A stretch of 64,000 nt of DNA from Dipetalonema caudispina (lineage: Eukaryota > Nematoda > Chromadorea > Rhabditida > Onchocercidae). The notes below the pieces were generated by a model. The model had not been told where the DNA came from. It saw nothing but the letters and a program-made list of their open reading frames with translations, and ran no database searches. The stretch spans positions 124,001-188,000 of the forward strand of contig JABVXV010000073.1 of NCBI GenBank assembly GCA_013365325.1, read 5' to 3'. The stretch's first letter is position 1; each line of letters opens with the position of its first letter. Shown piece by piece: positions 35,101 to 48,226 of this stretch. The position numbers were made by a program, and so were the translations under genes.

Positions 35101-38100
35101 AAAAGTGGAATTTAAAGTAATTTACTATCAATAATAAATGGAAACGTAACGGTGACGCAATTCTTAAAGTGTCCTCAGTATTCTTTAATACAAATCGAGG
35201 GATTAAAGCATTTCAAAGATAGTACAATGAGTCAGCTGAAAATGAAATTGAATGAGAAGAATTTAAAATTAAACACACCTATTGATCGTACCTTATTACA
35301 ATGACAAAAACATTCTTTGTCTGTTATCAAAAGTTACATTAACATTAAGCTGCTAATAGTCTATTTGTTGCCGAAAAGCTAATCGTAATATAATCGTGGC
35401 GATCAAATATTTCCTTATTAATCGAATTTTACTGTGCCAATATTCATATTGTATCAATAGATGTGTTTTATAAAACACATTCCAGGTTCATTGATTTAGT
35501 GAAAGATACAACGAATGTGGAATATGTGAAACTCATCGTATCATGCTTGGACTACAGTTCTGAGCATTCTTTCAATCGTTTTGTTCTTCAAGCAGCTCTC
35601 ACTAGTGCTAATGTGGTATCTGTTTTTTTTTAATTCAATTAAATGATTGTAGTTTGAAGGAATGGATGCTGAAAACCATCGAAGAATATTCATTTATACC
35701 TCTGTAAACTTCATTCTGAAAAAAAAATTAGCTTACTTATTGATAAAGCAAAAAAATGCAATGAGTGACATAAAAGTTTACGATTACATAATGGAGTTCC
35801 TCTCCTAATTAATTGCTCTTGTATTGATTCATTGATTTCATTTGCTGCATATATTTATACGGTTTTGGCTATTGTTTTGAAAGTGTTAAGTGCACTTACT
35901 TTATTGTACAGACAATTATTTTCAGGCTGGTAGGAAATGGACAACTCAATTTTTGAGCATTTTAGCATCGCACAATATCAGTGATTTTTCTGTTTGGGGG
36001 ATAAAATTGTTGTTGGGACAGCTCGCGGACTCCTCGGCAAAAGTTGTCCGACATGCATTGCGTTTATTACATCGTTGGATACCGGTATTTCGATTGATTT
36101 GATTCTTCGGACTTTCGCTGAATTTATTATTTTTTGAAAAAGTTGGCAACGACATATTTGTTCGACAGCTTTTTTTTTACCCCTTAAAGTTTTTTTATTA
36201 CAAAAAAATGGATGGAAAGGCTAGTAATTCTTGATGACAAGATTAAAAAACTATTTGAACTAAGTAAATGGACACCTGGAAACTAGTCTAAACATGTTTT
36301 CTTTTTCTACATTTTGCTAAATTTTAACCGGTGTTTCATAATATCACAGTGATGATGGACAAATAATAATTATTATTGTTGACTTGACAGTTGCAATATC
36401 TATTTGCAGCACTATCCAGAAAGTGTTTGTTTGATCAGAGATATATGTTTCGATGCATTTGGTGATGCAGGAACTCTGCTAAAGACATATCTTTTCTCCA
36501 GTGAAAGTTACGTAAAAGACAATTTTCAAGATACCATGTCAACTCTGGATTATTGGAAAAGGGTTCGAATTGAATCAATTTTCGTTAATGAAGTCAAAAA
36601 TTTTACTGAAATGAGGTTTAAGACTCTATGGAAAATTCGACAGCTGTTCTTAGATAAAATATCATTGAATAATTTTTTATGGAGAACGCGATTGAGTATG
36701 AAGATGGCAGGTATATGAAAGTTCAGAGAGAATATTTGATTCGGCAGTTGTCGTCCAGTTTTTTAGTATTTGATTAGTCAGCGTAATGTATCTAGAAATT
36801 AAGTTTTTCATTTATTTTGGTTGGTAGTAAAATCATTAAATGATTTTATTCATCATTTTTGATAAAGTTTGTATACAAATTCTGTTTATATAATGAATTA
36901 TAGTAACCACTACAAGTTTATGCGGCAAATGTGCGGTCAGTATTGTGTTTTGATTCTCATAGCTTGTTATCTATAGAAATTCAATATGCGTTACGTCGAG
37001 ATAATTGATGAAGATGTCAGGGCTGCTTTATTAGATTCGAAGCGTTCAATTGATGGACGATATGCAAGATCTTCGAATGAACGGTTTGTTCCTTAAGATA
37101 ATTGTCCATAACTTTGCATTACTGCCAGGTCCCAATGACAAAAGATATGCATCATTAATTTTTTTTGGAACTGAAAATCTTTAATACTACCTTTGATACC
37201 AACTTTATCATTAGTCTGACCGAAATTTATGAAGTCTTTTGCGATATATCTATTTCTTATGAATTATAAGGGAAAAAAGGAATATATAAGAAAGAAAATG
37301 CATAGGACTTCCACCTATGATTCTTTTATGAGAAAAAATCCAATTCATAATTATATCTTTCCTCAAAGAAATGGCAACCATAGAATTAAAAATGAAATTT
37401 ATAATTTTACACCCAATGGCTATACCTTTTAAATTTAGGATTGCTAAATTAGGTGTGCCAATGCCAGTACATCTTTATGGACAGCTAACACAGCATGGCA
37501 CCGGTCGTGAATTACTGCTGAAATCGAATGAAGTTGAGCGATTGCTTAATATTTTACGTGATTCGCCTTTACCAACGGATACTTATCAAATATCCAAAAT
37601 AAAAGGTGCACTATATGCGCTTGGACATATTGTTGCCACTCTGAATCCAAGTAAGTTCTTTAAAAAAATTTTCGTTTACAGGTCTAATGGTTACATGTTT
37701 TCCTGCATTCGGTGAAAAAATCTTTTCAGGTCTTTTGCCCTCGGAGACAGTACCAATTATATGCCGTTTTGCTGAGTGCTGTCCAGTCCTTAGTATTCGA
37801 GGCACAGCTTTTTGGGTCCTTAATCTTATTGGTAATACAGAACATGGTTAGTAAACCCAAACGAATTTGGATTTCACCCCTGTCAGTAAATTTAGATGAT
37901 GTAAAAGTTAACCGATTCAAGCTTAATGAGATAATTTTTCAGTTCATTCTATAACTCTTGCTGCTCGCAGATCAGTAAGTCTTGCATTAATTTGATGGTC
38001 TGATAAAATTCTATACGTAATGAGCTTACGACAGATTGAATATGTGGAGTTATTTTCCTAAAATATTCTTATTTTTCTGTTCGGATATTATTCTTTTCCA

Positions 38101-41100
38101 GGTTCTATTTTGCTGCTATCACTGGGTTGGGAAAGCAGCAACTTTACTGTCAATAAAAGAGAATCGAATATGCTACTACTAAAAACAGCTGATGTAGATA
38201 TATGTAAAATTTGGATTCAGTGTATCGATGGAAAACTTCCTTCACAACACGGAATAAACTTGAAAGATAAAGTATGCAGATTACCGTTGAGAAATTAACT
38301 CATTTCATATTTCACATGTTAAATGCAAAATTTCTCTTAGCAAATGTCTTATTTTATCTGATTTATATTTTTTTTATTTTTTTTGTTATCTTTTTTGGAT
38401 ACTTCTTATCATTTAAGTAATGTAGTTTTATTTGGAAATATTTAAAATTGCCATAAGATTCAGATTTCATCTTTTCTCATATTGCAGTTTTTACAACGTT
38501 GCAAGCTGCAGACTACTATATGTTACATGCAAAAAAATACTTGATTTTTTAGAAAGCTCTTCATGATAATCATAAGAATCCAACATTTGCCACGGATAAA
38601 AATGGGACAGTTTCGTTCATTGGTACTAATAACCCTTTGGATGGCGTAGCTTATAGGGACTTTATTACAATGAATGAGTTCGGTAAGAAATCTAATATCG
38701 GTTGAAAACTGAAAAGTTCATATTATCTGGCTATATAACAGCTTGAAAACAAGGCTATAACCTGTGATTTCCTATTATTGCGTTTGCATAAAACATTAGA
38801 ATCAATATTCGATACTTAATACAGTATTTAATATTTGAAAAATTTTTTCTCTAGAAGCGATGACAGCTCCGCAAATGCATTTGTTGTCAATTTAACTTGT
38901 AATTTAGATTGTGGAGCACTTTGGTGCAGAAAAGTGAATTATTCAATCAAAACTGGTCGTATTTCCGGGTATAAGACTTTTAAGCCTGAAAGTCATTTAT
39001 TTAACCATGGCAGTATTAGTGCAATGGAAACGGTAGGTTTAGTTTTAATCGTTACGATTTTATTTATGATTAATCATTTTTAATCGGATAGCTATTATCA
39101 ATACATCTATATAACGTTATTCTTGAGAGATTTCTGTCATATTCCCATCACACCGTGATTTATAAGGAATTATTGTCTTAGTAACGAAATATTGATGCAT
39201 TTTACTATAACCGTAAAATTTTAAATATTTTTTGTTTTATAGCCAAGAAAAGAAATGCAAGATTGTTTAATGGTTCGTAATCGGTTTCGCTTGCCTCCAT
39301 TTTCGCTTGATAGAGTGCTCACATTTGACAGTTTTCTCAAGACTCCAATAAATTATACTGCTATGTCAAATGATAAGGTGGTTTATTTATTCATTTTTAA
39401 CTATTTCTAAAATGTTTAGATGTTCTGTTTAATTGTTTTCAGGATAACGATAGGAATAAACAGAAATTGTCGATTTTAAAACCTGTCATTTTTTATATCT
39501 TAAAACAATTGCCATGAGTGATGGAGAAAAGCATTTATTAGTCTATTTTCTACAAGATGGTCAGCTATGAGAGTTCTTCAAAATAGGTTGCTATTCAGAG
39601 GATAAAGCTGGTCTTCCATTTCGAGCATTGCAAAAGCTGCCATTTATTGAAAAATTTTCAATACTATTACTTCCAATTGAAATTTAATGCGTTACTAAAA
39701 GTAATTTTTTTATCTCACATAAGTACAGTTTTTGTGTTGCTGTGACGTTCGGAACCCCGTGGAAAGTGAACGCATAAAATCTTCGAAGAAATCGGATTCA
39801 GAAACGGTAAGAATTCGACCGATTAACTTATCCGGTCAGTCCATATCACTTCCACGCAGTCCTGAGCTTTTTTTAAAGGTTCGTCATAGTTCATGTTGTT
39901 TTATAACAGTTTGCATCTTGATGTTTTCAAGTTATGAAAACTGATGTTTTATTTATACAAAATTTATCGTAATTCGAATTTAGTTTGTTTAGGTTGGTTG
40001 AACAAATCATTTTCCTTTTTTCTTTCCGACATCGTTTATTATCAGTATTGCCGAAATGTTGATATTGAAATTTTCAAGATAGCTATTGTTAATTCTATGA
40101 GTCAAAAACGTTATTATAGATATACATTATTAGAGATACAGTCTGGAGAACTTATGATAAATTGTAGGATGTATTTGTTGGTGAGGAATTCATTGAACAC
40201 AGTTGTGATTCATCATTTGTTAGACGGAAACACCGAATTAGTAACTGCTTCTACTGTTCATGGCCTGAGGAATATTTAGGCAGCAAAGGTTTGTTCATTG
40301 GACTTCAACTTTCATTTTTTGAACCTCTTCAACTACTGGCGAGATCCTTCATAAATGTTTGTATACATAATTTGTTTACTTATTATTTGAATATTTGATC
40401 ATTACTTATTCATTTGGCACATTTTTTAACTTTATCAAATTCGCTTTGAAAATATATAAAAAATTTCATTAAACTGCTCAAGTCTCTGATAGATATTAGA
40501 AGTTTGTTTCTTAATGTTCTTTAAGTACAAAAAAACTAGAAAATTTAATACATAAAGTTATTGTTTATGTGAACCGACCACTAAATGACCCCGAGAAATC
40601 CATGTTGCTGCACATGATCATTGATTTGTCCAAACTTTTGGGATAAGCTGAATTTCGATTTCTGAATCAAGTAAGATATGAACGCCAATGAGAATTCCTT
40701 TTTCTAAGTAACATTTTTCAGTTTTTTTGGTTGCAGATGTCTCGAAAGTTGAGGTAACAAGTGAAGAAAGGGATGAAATAATATCAGTATTTTTATTGCA
40801 AGGATCAAAATGTTCAGTGAATTCAAAAAAGTTGCTCAAGTAAGTCTAATTCAAAAATTAAAGTCAAATTTCTTTCTTAACTTCCATTTTTGAACTTCTT
40901 TTGACAGGATAATTGATTTATGAAATTGATTTTAATGACATTTGGAGTGATTTGCTGGCGCAGGAAATGCATCAAAGTATTCCACGCTTAATTATTCGTT
41001 AAAACTTTCCCACCTGCTCCTAAGAATAAAATTATAATGATAGTTTTATTCTCAGATGTGATTTGAGAATGATTGTTTTATTTTCGAGTTTTCTGAATTC

Positions 41101-41506
41101 CCTTCACTCGATTTAATCTTTGATAATCTTAAAATAAAGTTTTTGAGGAATTATCTATCCAGTCGCAAAGTTTTCTCCTCGCTTTGCCTTTATTCCGACA
41201 TTCTGGTGTTATTAGCCCAGCACGATTACAGCAGGGAAACACGACGCCTAGTTCATGAGTTATTTGCAGATGCTTTAAAAAAAGTAAGTTATTTCCGTAT
41301 TGAAAGATTTTTTCATTTCATTTTTGGTAAAATTGTTGCCTTTGTACTAACTTTTTCATTATTTTTAACTTTTTTTTTTTTAGAAAACATCATTTTCAAA
41401 GAGCTTTGTCGGTAGTTTACTCACTACGTTGAAATACGATTTTAATTCTCATTTGAAAAATTTTCAAGCACTTCATTTCCAGGATGCTCTGGCTTCAAAC
41501 AGTTGA
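20135..41506 (+). CDS. rict-1: RICTOR homologue, defining subunit of TORC2
   Basis: About 32 exons give roughly 1,485 residues; human RICTOR has 1,708. First part: 20135-20379, 20473-20604, 20910-21140, 21595-21674, 21802-21932, 21998-22036, 22102-22157, 22460-22600, 22886-23034, 23587-23675, 23936-24016, 24248-24331, 24815-24981, 25205-25383, 25651-25802, 25989-26165, 26237-26418. Second part: 35486-35615, 35926-36084, 36410-36562, 36977-37083, 37439-37650, 37730-37846, 38102-38271, 38553-38677, 38855-39032, 39243-39377, 39443-39484, 39729-39878, 40046-40163, 40737-40839, 41163-41283, 41384-41506. Family motifs: RAITYRILRKASQLP, LRTWAGLFAC, VALRATLLMHDLLLE, YYFAFIGAISSIEEG, FSVWGIKLLLGQL, LDYWKRKFNMRYVEIID, MPVHLYGQLTQHGTG, VLSIRGTAFWVLNLIGNTEHG, and the C-terminal LCLYSDILVLL...RRLVHELF. 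The ARM/HEAT body scaffolds TOR and Sin1 for phosphorylation of SGK/AKT/PKC. The serine-rich human insert is much shorter here. Phases agree across the 9-kb intron. The junction after 38677 and the exon at 23587 used non-obvious splice sites. Confidence 0.94.
27737..31436 (-). CDS. Secreted DB-module protein with N-terminal six-cysteine segment and Gln/Pro-rich middle, nested in RICTOR
   Basis: Seven exons (31266-31436, 30351-30494, 29841-30056, 29160-29573, 28710-28823, 28356-28484, 27737-27991), all joined in phase 0, give 480 residues. A signal peptide (VTLVLLSVGTSILIGNIAA) is followed by a compact cysteine segment, CERARCHHC...MCPETCRPC, similar in spacing to ShK-type modules. Residues about 58-320 are low-complexity Gln/Pro/Tyr-rich, with a 12-base tandem duplication (QPAT twice). 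The C-terminal 125 residues or so form a nematode DB module: CPRQPNWEPC, ANDRFKACCQELGEGC, ATPCCEAYNVFESG, HCRPYCNP. DB proteins are extracellular and their biochemical role is unknown; cuticle or matrix association is plausible. A candidate trans-splice acceptor (TTGTAG) ends 15 bases before the ATG, implying independent expression from the host gene. The sixth exon uses an unusual TTGAG acceptor. Confidence 0.87.
34117..34169. repeat. Tandem duplication, 27-bp unit, two copies
   Basis: The 26-base word starting TTCAAATAAAGC occurs twice, separated by one A, with no mismatch. It lies in the RICTOR intron and overlaps no exon. The identity of the copies points to a recent local duplication. 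Confidence 0.9.
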
Positions 41507-43291
41507 TGATTCTAAATCTACTTAGACTGTCACAAACTAGATTTGTTGTTATCAGAATTTGGTTTTAGTCTCATTGCCCGTTTTTGTTATAAATACTAAA
41601 AATCATTACTGCTATCGTTTTCAGCTCAGTTTTCGTGAGGCTTACATCCTCAAAGCATAATGGTACGTCACTTTATCCGCAAATTATTTGCTCGCACGGT
41701 CAGACGGTGATAACATCTGATTTTGACAAGTATTTAAACTTCATATAAAAAAAAAAATCATATACATTAAAGCGCTTCCTTTAATATTTGTAAGTATATT
41801 GCTCTGATTTTGTCAAAATGAGTGCCTGTTAATTTATTGTATCGCTTTTTGCAGTTCTTGTTGACATAGATTGTATTTAGAAATCTCTCTGATTACCTTT
41901 TTTTTAATAAACAGTTTCGTCAGCTTGATGCTCATTTGGCTTTTTTAGATAGATTGTCTTTAATGTGAGATATTAGCAATTCCCTAATTTTGTTGTCAAA
42001 AAAAGAAATTAGTTACAGAAATGGAAAACCCTTCATTTTCGTTATAAAAAGGAAAAAAGACTGTGTGATTCCAACTTTTTCTCATTCCTTTTAACATCTG
42101 CGTGAGGGATTTTTATGTTTATGTTTGAAAATACTTGCTAATTAATATCTCAGTGTCGTTCATTGGTTTAAGATAAAGTTCTGGTTGCAAAATATTTATC
42201 CGATTTCAGAGTGAAGACTTTACCAGTTTATGCTCCGCATGAGGAGTAACATTGTCATTTGAAAACAAAAAGAATTCTTTCAAAATTTGTCCCTTTTTTT
42301 GTAGCTTAATCCTACTTCTCTTGATTTGATTCTGTTTTTAACTCTAAGCCAAAGACTATCAGAAATAATGAAGCTTACTGCAAAAGAGTATGCTGAAATC
42401 CCGGCTTTTTCTTCCTTTTTTTTCCAGCTTTTCATTTCAATCTTTGCAAATATAAATTTCCTTTATAGGAAATGAATACTTTAACTGACGGAAATATAAC
42501 TGACTGAAATTAAAATGAAGGTTAATCAATTAAGAACAAAGAACGCACCGACATATATCCTCATGGCCATAAATACCTGTTAGAATTGTGCGATTATAAT
42601 TGTGAATGAAAGATATGAAGTTGACTAAAGAGGAATAGAAGTTTATTTAATTTGATCATTGCATTATAGATTTCTTCCGGATATTCCACAAGATACGTAA
42701 TCGTGTTGAAATCAGGAGGTTCATTGAATAAAAGGTAGCGAAATAGATGAAAAATAGAATATTAAAAGATTAAAGATTAAACCTTTCTCACGATTATAGT
42801 TAAATGGTTGATTTTTGATTGGTAGGAACATATTATAACTAGGAAGTACAAAAAAAAAAGAAAGTTTATATTAGGCTGATGGTTTCCTAACTTTTAAACA
42901 TGATTAATCCGATTTATAACTAATTAGTATTGTTGAATTTGCGAGAAAAAAAAAAAATATTTTAAAAACTGAGCAGGAGAAACAATAGTAAAACAATTAC
43001 TCCGTTTCGCAGTAACAAACGATTTCATACATGCAATTTTAAGCCATGATTGTTGAAAATTATTGCAAATAAATTATCCATGTCATAATCGAAGCTTTTT
43101 GATACAAGTGTAAATATGAGTTACGGTGTAAATGTACAATATTAATAAAATCTCACCCAAAGGTCAATATGATATTCAAAATTTTATAAATTACAGTGTA
43201 TAATTTTGTATGTCAGAAATGATATTGCTCCTGTGAATGGTTATAACCATTAAATTTACATCATTGCTTTAGTCAAATATCAAAATATCCA
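41507..43291. other. Convergent intergenic region after RICTOR
   Basis: No coding exon found. AATAAA occurs near 41908 and could serve RICTOR. A perfect 16-base palindrome AATGGTTATAACCATT lies at about 43236-43251, just past the 3' end of the converging gene. Confidence 0.5.
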
Positions 43292-44974
43292 TTATATAAA
43301 GGCAAAAAAGAATGAAAGAAGAAGTGCTGAGCAATTTAGAAAGAATGCTTGAAATGACATTACGCGAATAGCTATATCAGCTGTATAATGCCTTGATGCA
43401 TGCTTCGATCGGATCACGTCGTTGTAGTATGGGTCCATTTTGGCGATTACCTCATCAAAATTTATAATACCACCGAAGAGTGGTGCTGGAAAAAGGACAG
43501 TGAATTATTAATGCTATTGATTTAGGAATCTAAAGTTATATTCAATTCTAACTATAATCAGAAATTACTACTATGATAGCATTTATTTGACGATTTACAA
43601 GGAGAAATTAACATGCTTGTTTTGTAGTAATTCTTTTGGTTTGGAGTAGGTCATAAGTTAATTCTCAAAACATTCTTATAATTCTAATATTGATCAAGAT
43701 AGTGCAGAATCCTGCAGCTAATAGATTCCAAATACTGAAAACTTGCCACTGTATGTGGAAAACGGTGCCCTTGCATGAATATCATTGCACTTATTTTTAC
43801 GATTGCAAATACAAGTCGTCTGATTCACGGAATCTTCACAAAGAAGCGTAGCTCCTACACGTGTCGCGAGTAGTTCAGCACGTTGTCGTGAAAATGTTAA
43901 ATCGGTGAGTTGCCAGTCAGTTAGTGTTAAGCAACCGGCCATATATTGGTATACCGGACAATTTTTACATTGTCCTGAAATATTTAGTTATATGAAGCAT
44001 TTTCCTATTTATTTCATCCATAATCATTTTTATTTGACTAAAATATTTATCATCATTTCTTATTCCATTAAACTGATAAGAGGACTTGAATTCTTTAGAG
44101 GTATAACAAAATTATCTCTTTCTTTTAATATATTATATCATTTAATATTTCATAAATTCACTTCATGCCAAACAATGTCCTTATCAGTAAAAAAAATTTA
44201 AACTAAGATTTACGATTACTCTCAAAATAACTTCCTACAATTAATGTAGCATTGTAAAAGTGTATTAACGAATGCTTGCAAGCGTTGGTGCTTAGAAACT
44301 TCATGTATGATCTTTCTTTTTGAAAGAACTGAAGATTATCAAATCTTTTCAGGAAAACATAAGCAATTTCAAATTGAATAAATTACAAATTTATGGAAAT
44401 TAGTGCAAAATTTAGACAAGATCTGAAGATTTCCAAGCTTTACTTGTAACATAAAATTTCAAGTTTTTTCAAAAAATAAAAAGTATTTCGGGACGAATCA
44501 CAGAAAATAATATATGGAATAATGATTACTAATAAATTTATGATAAAGGAGATTTTATGATGAAGTTTTTGGGGGCAATAAAATCATTTTAAGTGAACAA
44601 TTTCTGGAAAGATACCACTTTATTTTATTTTATTTTTTCATGTTTTCTTGTTTAGAAATAAGAATTTATGCATTTAGTCTAACGACACAGTTAGGACATA
44701 TATCTTGCAAAGCTTGTTGAAATTTATTTTAAATATTATGATAATAGAACATTCCAAACGTACTCATGAAACAAACGTTGCCCGTACAAGTGCGTGAATG
44801 CGGTCCACACGTAAAACGAGAATCTTTGGCCAACATATGCCATAATTGTATACATTGTCGACAAGTAACGGTTGGAAGTTGTCGATCCAATTCGAAATCA
44901 TCGGTCAATCCAAGGAAAGATATTGCATTTTGAACAAGTACACAGTGAACTATCACCAAAAAGGATGTCAGCAT
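43292..44974 (-). CDS. Secreted or GPI-anchored cysteine-rich protein, Ly6/ET-module-like
   Basis: Three exons (44764-44974, 43750-43974, 43292-43485) give 209 residues. The first exon starts with a signal peptide (MLTSFLVIVHCVLVQNAIS). Twelve cysteines follow, in the arrangement CRQC, FTC, RTCTGNVC, RQCKNC, AGC, LLC, TTCIC, NKCND. The ending C-x-C-x5-C-N is that of Ly6 three-finger and nematode ET-module proteins. The last exon ends in a hydrophobic tail (SALLLSFFFAFI) like a GPI-attachment signal. The donor of exon 2 (A|GTGGCA) is weak. If it is not used, the frame runs to a stop at 43718 and gives a secreted form without the tail. Nematode Ly6-like proteins include ODR-2/HOT relatives, but I cannot assign an orthologue. 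The better ATG is at 44974; codons upstream are in frame but lack an earlier ATG. Confidence 0.7.
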
Positions 44975-47900
44975 TAACAAAATAGTACCACTCTATTCAC
45001 ATCCTATAAAATGTTAACTTTGTCATTTTTCTCTTTCATAAGATATAAAATATTCAAATACGCGAGATATTTAAGTTCCATTCAATTCAAATCATCCATT
45101 TCCTGTTAAAAGTATAAGTTAAAAGAGTCAAGAAGAGTAAATAATTCCCAATTCATTCAATCTACCAATTATGCTGCTATCAATTTAGCTTTTAACAGTA
45201 AGCTGAAGAGAGAAGCTTCACGTTATTGTTACCTTTAATATTTTGATATGTTAAATGAATCGGAAATTTCAGCTTTGAGCCAAAATCACTCAAAAACAAA
45301 AAAATCAAAAAAAAAATTTGGTCGTTTTTCCAGAAAGTACTAAGCAATAAATACTTCGTCTATTTATTATTTATTAGCTATCAATATTTACAACTTTTTT
45401 ATCAACTTATTAAACTTCGAAGTTTTATTTCACTAGAAGTAAACTCTTTATTTCTTTATTATAACTCATAACTTCTTACCAATTTATTCAAATTACCGTC
45501 AAATGTTTCCTAAACTTTACTCTCTGCCTTAATATTTTATTACTATTATTATTTAATATATTGAAAATTTAGTGAATTTATCAATAGTGCAGTAGAAAAA
45601 AAGAAAGTTATTAAGACATTTGAAGAAGTTTGAATAATTCATTTAGACATGCAAAGAATGTTTGAATGTTAGTTAAAATAAATTATTTCAGGAAAGCTAA
45701 CTTCTTTGGCTACACAAAGCAATAAATCAACTTCCTTTTAACTGAGGTAAATATTCGCTTTTATTTCTCTCCCATGCATTTATCCTCATTCTGATATGAA
45801 ACGAGGGAAAAAGATAAAAATTGAAAATTAACAAATTTGAATTGAGTATAAGGCGTAAACCGGAAAATAGACATTAGGGTAATTGACGAAACTAGAATGA
45901 ACGAGATCATTTCAGGATATTTACTCGATTAGCAAATGTTTTGTAATGATTTTTCCAATAGATTACAGTTAAAGTTAAGTTTCTAAATGATTAGGTCATA
46001 GTAATTAAAAAGAAATTTAAAAGTAGAAGGAATTATTTTGAGATATTTCAATCATATATTATTTCTTCAAAAAAAATAAAAATTTTTTAATTTTTCTCCT
46101 GCTAAGCTCATGATCTCGTTGAAACTTGGATTATTTCCGGATAATATAATTCATCTTTTAAGTTTGGTTGATTTCGCAAGGATAAAAGAAAAAGAAAGCC
46201 ATAGAAACGAAGATTACCAATCGTCGTCAATTCGATAGCCAGCAGTTTTCTTGCATAAAATGATCATAAACTATTGAACTAATCTTCATTACTTTTATAG
46301 ATCTTACACAGTAACTCTTCTATCTTCTTATCTCTATAAAATCAAAAAGAGACTATATTGCTCATTAAATAATCTAAAATTCAAGGAAATTATAAGTTTA
46401 ATGGATGATGATAGCTTAAGGATTTAAAAGAGAGGTGTCAATCGATCCTCAAAATAGGACTAAAAAGTACATTATTATTAATATTGAACGGCGGCATGAT
46501 ACCGAATCCAAATTTATCATCATTTTCAAGTTGAATTTATCAGCAATCGGTAACTGAAGAAATTCGTACCGATCGAAGATGTTCAGCGGAAAAGAATAAA
46601 TATTATGCAACATATTAGTAAAAAACGAAAAAAAAAAAACTTTTTCCTTAATACCAAAAAAGATATAAATTTTCGAATTTTCTATAATATTAGGACAGTA
46701 ATTTTGCAATTGAAAATGAAATCCTTTTATGTTCTCTTAATCTTTTAATATTTCCCCATTTTCTGGGATGAAATTCCCATGTGATCAATGAAAATATTAG
46801 CTTCGCTAGCATTATCTTTCAAAAAAAAAAAAAACTCACACAAACATGAATTCACAATTTTTCCGCTTATTCATCTCTAGAGAATTCGAAATGTTCATTG
46901 AAAAAACAAAACTTCAAAAAGCCATTTGGAATTGAAAATTTTGATCCTAAAGTGATTTTAGTCGTCAAATAACGAAATAACGGAACTAGATGAAGTTTAG
47001 TCAAATTCAATTCAAATTGTACGCAGCCAACTATTTTGCATGCAGATATGAAGATGTCATCTACGATGTTGATCCGTTACTGAAACTGCTAGCAAAGAGA
47101 ATCAGAAAGGATTTAAATTAAAAATTGTAATTTATTCCTAAATTTCGTCAAATTATAAAATTATTTCACATTATAAATATAAATATTTTACTTGGTTAAT
47201 TTCTAATTATCAGATGTTTTTGAATAAAAGTTATTGCAGTTAGTATGTTATCAAGATTGCCTGTCCAATTTTAATTCGTTTTCTTTTGCAATGCGAAAAC
47301 TATTGTCGCCTTTCATCCAACGTGGGATATAAATTGAATATTGAACAAAGTATTCAATAGCCATTCATTTAGTTTCATTTTCTAGAATAAATTACTTTTA
47401 AGGGAGAAGTCTGAAACTGAGTAAGGATATGTAGTCTAAACCAGGCCAGAAGATATATAACTTCTATTTCCAACATCTCGAGTCTGAGCCAAGCCTAAAC
47501 ATAATGTTACCTGTTGCATTCCTATAACGAATGCCTGAATTGAATGTGATGGGTATTTCATTTACGGCAAAAAATTTTCAGCAAACTTAATTAATTCAAT
47601 CAGTGGACATATTTTTAGCTATATCTCGAAAATTATTTCATCACTCTATTCAAAGCTATGCACAACTTATTGTTTATTCCGAGAGCATTTCGATGCAAGA
47701 CTAATTGGAAAACAGGGAAATAGAAAGCGAATCTGACATATGAAAGTTGAAACTACAGACTTGAAATGGACTAAAAGTTGAACTTTAGACTTAAAGTAGA
47801 CAGAATTTGAAACTTCAGGCTCGTTGATTCGCAAATGCATCAATTAATTATACATTCAAATGAGCACTGAAACATTTCAGTTGTAATTAATTGTTTACAT

Positions 47901-48205
47901 AAAATTGCAGTAGAAAGATATAGTCCAAATAAATAATTACATTCATTCATATAAGGCCTACATATAGTGGCCCAGGGCTTTAGAAAGCTATCTTCCTTAT
48001 CTCAAATTTGTCTAGTGGAAGTACAAACTTTGTGATCCTGCGAACTATCCATTCAAATCGAACAAATTTGTAATGATTCCACGAAATATTTCAATACTTA
48101 CAAAAGAAATTAATTAATTACACAGCAATGAGTCGAGCATTTCAAGCGCTACCTCTCTAATTGCACTACTATCATAATCAGAAACGGTTTAATATTTGTA
48201 GAGAT

Positions 48206-48226
48206 TGAGAGAGAGAGAGAGAGAGA
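48206..48226. repeat. GA-rich simple repeat
   Basis: A run of about nine GA units followed by an A tract, in the gene-free region. Common microsatellite with no visible function. Confidence 0.85.

Larger units (their letters stand above)
26419..35485 (+). other. 9-kb RICTOR intron containing a nested gene
   Basis: The flanking RICTOR exons end CT| and start |G, rebuilding a leucine codon in the right place of the alignment to human RICTOR, so no RICTOR exon is missing between them. The minus strand carries the complete DB-module gene. The remainder (26419-27736 and 31437-35485) has no supported exon. A more mixed-composition patch lies at about 33040-33800 and may be regulatory. Confidence 0.85.

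Noticed and set aside
37943..37974. Exon-like 32-base piece between acceptor TTTTTCAG and donor TCA|GTAAGT in RICTOR
   Set aside because: Including it breaks phase with the exon at 38102, while skipping it joins NTEHG to SILLLSLGW in frame and matches the human order.
43236..43251. Perfect 16-base palindrome near the 3' end of the Ly6-like gene
   Set aside because: Short and without a loop, so not a terminator in a eukaryote; a single such palindrome is not significant in 64 kb.
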